DNA from: Gemmatimonadota bacterium
GTDB lineage: Bacteria; Gemmatimonadota; Gemmatimonadetes; Gemmatimonadales; GWC2-71-9
Direction of reading: 5' to 3'
DNA length: 6,491 nucleotides
Assembly: GCA_003220985.1 (NCBI GenBank)
Contig: QHTY01000081.1
Location: 27,251-33,741, forward strand
A program made the translations under genes and the position numbers. Position 1 is the first letter of the stretch; every line of letters begins with the position of its first letter. The notes under the pieces were generated by a model. The model saw only the letters and a list, made by a program, of their open reading frames with translations. It did no database searches and had not been told where the DNA came from. Shown piece by piece: positions 4,704-6,491 of the stretch.

Positions 4704-5602
4704 TGCCCCGCTCCCGCCGCTACGCGCTGGAACTCGATCGAATTGGACGCGAGCAATACGACGACGCGCAGGAGGAACCCACCAAGGAGGACCATGACTG
4801 CGGGATTGCGGAGCGCCCCCCCCCCGCCGCCTCCCCCTCCGGTCGCGCCTGCGGGCTTCAGATGCAGCCACAGCGGCCACAGGATCCCCGCGCCGACGAC
4901 GCCGACGACGAGCAACAAACCCCAGAAGCTCAGCCATGCCTTGGCCACGGTCCCCAAGGACACGACGAACACGATCAACAGGAGCAGCTCGACAACGAGT
5001 GTTCGTGCGTCGAAGGACTCGAGCCAGCGCAGCGAGCTTTGCGTTGCGCCGCGCCCGGGGGCGAACAGGACCAGGGCCGCGGCGCCCGTGGACGCGCCGG
5101 AGGCGAGGAACAGCGCGCCCAGCCAGGGGCTGTCCGCCCAGATGGGCCGGTTCGTGACCGACAGCAGGACGCCCGTGTAGCCTGCGAGAATGAAGCCGAA
5201 CAGGCCCCCGACGGCGGCCATCAGTTTGCCGAACGCCGTGCCGGTCTTGTCGCTGTACCACGAGATGAACGCGCACGCGCCGAACAGCAGCAATGCCCAC
5301 GCACCGAAGGAGATTGGGGAGAAACTCTTGAACATGAGGTGCGGGAGGTTGTTCGATTGGAACAGCATGTGCCAGAAGCGCAGCGACCGGCCCAGATCGA
5401 GCGTCAACAGCGCGCCAGAAACCAGCGCGCCCCAGAATGCGAGCGAGTAGCCGGTGCGGATCACCGGCCGGTCTTCAGGCCGGCCGAACCACTCGAGCAG
5501 CGCCGCGAGGAAGTAGGCGCCGCCGGCGATCCCGCCGACGAAGAAGTACGGGATGATGTACCAGCTCCAGTGCGGCGATGCCGTGAAGTAGGTATCAGGC
5601 AT
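4700..5602 (-). CDS. nrfD: NrfD/PsrC-type membrane subunit of formate dehydrogenase
   Basis: A 300-aa polytopic protein of the NrfD family, which anchors molybdopterin enzymes and exchanges electrons with quinone. Eight membrane helices can be drawn, about residues 14-38, 51-70, 92-115, 127-149, 159-181, 201-220, 223-246 and 266-286. Family signs are 'WSWYIIPYFFVGGIAGGAYF' (12-31) at the N-terminus and 'LDLGRSLRFWHML' (68-80) after helix 2. It replaces the cytochrome b gamma subunit (FdnI type) found in E. coli. ATG 5602 has GGAGG 5 nt upstream and overlaps the fdhB stop by 8 nt. Residues 255-262 are eight glycines between helices 7 and 8, coded in part by a run of ten G. The frame is intact on both sides of that run. 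Confidence 0.92.
   Translation of the reverse strand: MPDTYFTASPHWSWYIIPYFFVGGIAGGAYFLAALLEWFGRPEDRPVIRTGYSLAFWGALVSGALLTLDLGRSLRFWHMLFQSNNLPHLMFKSFSPISFGAWALLLFGACAFISWYSDKTGTAFGKLMAAVGGLFGFILAGYTGVLLSVTNRPIWADSPWLGALFLASGASTGAAALVLFAPGRGATQSSLRWLESFDARTLVVELLLLIVFVVSLGTVAKAWLSFWGLLLVVGVVGAGILWPLWLHLKPAGATGGGGGGGGALRNPAVMVLLGGFLLRVVVLLASNSIEFQRVAAGAGQ
4816..4825. repeat. Homopolymer of ten C (G on the coding strand) within nrfD
   Basis: Ten consecutive C bases on the plus strand encode part of the eight-glycine linker of the NrfD subunit before its last helix. Such tracts are prone to slippage and sequencing error. Loss or gain of one base would remove helix 8 and break the ATGA coupling to the lipoprotein gene. 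The frame as given is intact. Confidence 0.9.
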
Positions 5603-6416
5603 TCCCGCCTCCGCTTCCCCCGGCCCCAGCCCCCGCGACCTCTTCCACCCGCCGCTTGCGAATCCCTACGAGCGCGACCAGGCCGAGCACCGCGCCGGTC
5701 GCCGCTGAAAGCATGCCGCTCTTGGGCAAGTTGCGGCTCGGCAGCTGGGGTTTCTTCGGCAGGCCGTAGACCTCGGGGTTGTCCACGAGCAGATAGAAGG
5801 AGTTCAAGCCACCCAGCGGACCGTTCGGATCGTCCCCGTAGAGCTGGGCGCGGGCCTCACCCTGCGCCTTGAGCTGTTCCAAGCGTTTCCCTGCCCGGAC
5901 GCGCAGCTCGGAGATCGGTCCGAACTGGATCGAATCGGTCGGACAGGCTTTGGAGCAGGCCGGTTCGAGCCCCACCTGCATGCTGTCGTAGCACAGCGTG
6001 CACTTCTGCGCCGTGCCGGACACGTGGTTCATGTCAATGACGCCGAACGGGCACGCCGCGATGCACGCGCGGCAGCCGTTACACACGTCCGACTGGATCA
6101 CGACCGTATCGAACTCGGTGCGGATGATGGCGCCGGTCGGACAGACTTCGAGGCAGCCCGCCTGGACGCAATGCTTGCACACGTCGCTCATCATCAGCCA
6201 GCGCCCGTTGTACGGGCCGTCGAACTGCTCGATGAACTTCACATGACGCCAATGGGTGCCATCGAGCTTGCGGGTGTTGTCGTAGCTGTCGCCCGAGAGC
6301 TCACGAATACCGCCGGCCTCGGCGGGCAGCTGGTTCCAATTCTTGCAGGCGACCTCGCACGCTTTGCAGCCGATGCAGATCGTCGTGTCGGTGAAGAATC
6401 CCATGGCCGCTGGCAT
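5595..6416 (-). CDS. fdhB: Formate dehydrogenase iron-sulphur (beta) subunit, membrane-anchored
   Basis: A 273-aa protein with sixteen cysteines in four [4Fe-4S] motifs: C14/17/20/24 (CIGCKACEVAC), C80/83/88/92 (CKHCVQAGCLEVC), C112/115/118/122 (CNGCRACIAAC) and C139/142/154/158. This is the beta-subunit architecture of FdnH and related proteins, wiring the catalytic subunit to the membrane subunit. A C-terminal hydrophobic helix (GMLSAATGAVLGLVALVGI, 234-252) is followed by RKRR. By the positive-inside rule the tail is cytoplasmic and the cluster domain is outside, as in E. coli FdnH. The tail ends Gly/Ala-rich. ATG 6416 follows the fdhA stop by one base, with GGAGAGG in the end of fdhA as ribosome-binding site. 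A second in-frame ATG at 6404 is a less favoured alternative. The stop overlaps nrfD by 8 nt. Confidence 0.94.
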   Translation of the reverse strand: MPAAMGFFTDTTICIGCKACEVACKNWNQLPAEAGGIRELSGDSYDNTRKLDGTHWRHVKFIEQFDGPYNGRWLMMSDVCKHCVQAGCLEVCPTGAIIRTEFDTVVIQSDVCNGCRACIAACPFGVIDMNHVSGTAQKCTLCYDSMQVGLEPACSKACPTDSIQFGPISELRVRAGKRLEQLKAQGEARAQLYGDDPNGPLGGLNSFYLLVDNPEVYGLPKKPQLPSRNLPKSGMLSAATGAVLGLVALVGIRKRRVEEVAGAGAGGSGGGNA

Positions 6417-6417
6417 A

Positions 6418-6491
6418 TCAGGCCCTCTCCACGTTGCACACGAAGGCCTTGCCTTCGTGGATCGACACATTCGGGTCGCCGACCCAGGCGG
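6418..6491 (-). CDS. fdhA: C-terminal end of formate dehydrogenase catalytic (alpha) subunit, partial
   Basis: Only the last 23 codons and stop are in the window; the gene continues past position 6491. The peptide AWVGDPNVSIHEGKAFVCNV-ERA is similar in pattern to the end of bis-MGD formate dehydrogenase alpha subunits (D-P-x-x-x-I-x-E-x-K-A-x-x-x-N-V). Immediate linkage to the beta subunit supports the call. Oxidises formate to CO2, passing electrons to FdhB. Whether it has selenocysteine or cysteine at the active site, and a Tat signal, cannot be seen. The stop is one base from the fdhB start. Confidence 0.75.
   Translation of the reverse strand, partial: AWVGDPNVSIHEGKAFVCNVERA
6420..6428 (-). 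promoter_or_regulatory. Ribosome-binding site for fdhB inside fdhA
   Basis: On the minus strand GGAGAGG, in the penultimate codons of fdhA, lies about 7 nt before ATG 6416. This decides the start in favour of 6416 over the in-frame ATG at 6404, which has only GCGGCC before it. Confidence 0.6.
6439..6459. repeat. 9-bp inverted repeat near the fdhA 3' end
   Basis: CACGAAGGC (6439-6447) and GCCTTCGTG (6451-6459) are exact reverse complements with a 3-nt spacer. They lie in the last codons of fdhA, ending 22 nt before the fdhB ATG. In mRNA this would be a compact hairpin just upstream of the fdhB ribosome-binding site. It may tune fdhB translation or be a chance result of codons for HEGKAFV. Confidence 0.55.

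Noticed and set aside
4704..5300. Upstream extension of the 73-aa lipoprotein frame (272 codons in all)
   Set aside because: The extension runs inside nrfD, is Arg-rich, and would bury the signal peptide. ATG 4703 has a Shine-Dalgarno and a 4-nt overlap.
5464..5489. GGCCGG/CCGGCC short repeats inside nrfD
   Set aside because: Short, imperfect and expected from GC-rich codons; no evidence of function.
4172..5872. A 566-codon plus-strand open frame antisense to fdhE, the lipoprotein gene, nrfD and fdhB
   Set aside because: It is low-complexity, rich in Arg, Pro, Gln and Glu, with no domain, and lies opposite well-recognised genes. It is a shadow frame produced by high GC.

Overview
The window is GC-rich, gene-dense bacterial DNA, with GTG and TTG starts and many stop/start overlaps. 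Two gene groups converge near position 863. No rRNA, tRNA, CRISPR array or insertion sequence was seen, and no gene-free stretch exceeds 60 bases. The host is probably a Gram-negative (diderm) bacterium, because an OprO/OprP-type outer-membrane porin and predicted lipoproteins are present. The overall flavour (DUF4142, cupredoxin, NrfD-type formate dehydrogenase, high GC) would suit an uncultivated soil or sediment phylum such as Gemmatimonadota. That placement is a guess.

Plus strand, 3-862: a secreted DUF4142 protein and a small cupredoxin overlap by 4 nt. The cupredoxin gene contains a striking near-perfect palindrome (621-665).

Minus strand, 6491 down to 865: a long, tightly packed run, read right to left. 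It begins with the last 23 codons of a formate dehydrogenase catalytic subunit (fdhA). Next come a four-cluster ferredoxin-like subunit with a C-terminal membrane anchor (fdhB) and an eight-helix NrfD-type membrane subunit. They are followed by a 73-aa predicted lipoprotein, FdhE (the formate dehydrogenase maturation zinc-ribbon protein), an unrecognised 111-aa protein, a 61-aa predicted lipoprotein and a 119-aa ModE-type winged-helix regulator without a metal-binding domain. After a 57-nt gap carrying a perfect 10-bp inverted repeat come a TupA-type tungstate-binding protein and a phosphate-selective-type porin.

Inferred logic: FdhA oxidises formate with a Mo- or W-bis-MGD cofactor. Electrons pass through FdhB to NrfD and the quinone pool, and FdhE assists assembly. 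The TupA and porin genes would supply tungstate (or molybdate) across the periplasm and outer membrane. The ModE-like protein is the obvious candidate to control them through the palindrome. The least described parts are the two tiny lipoproteins, the 111-aa protein, and the pairing of an oxyanion porin with TupA. The permease and ATPase partners (TupB, TupC) are not in this window.
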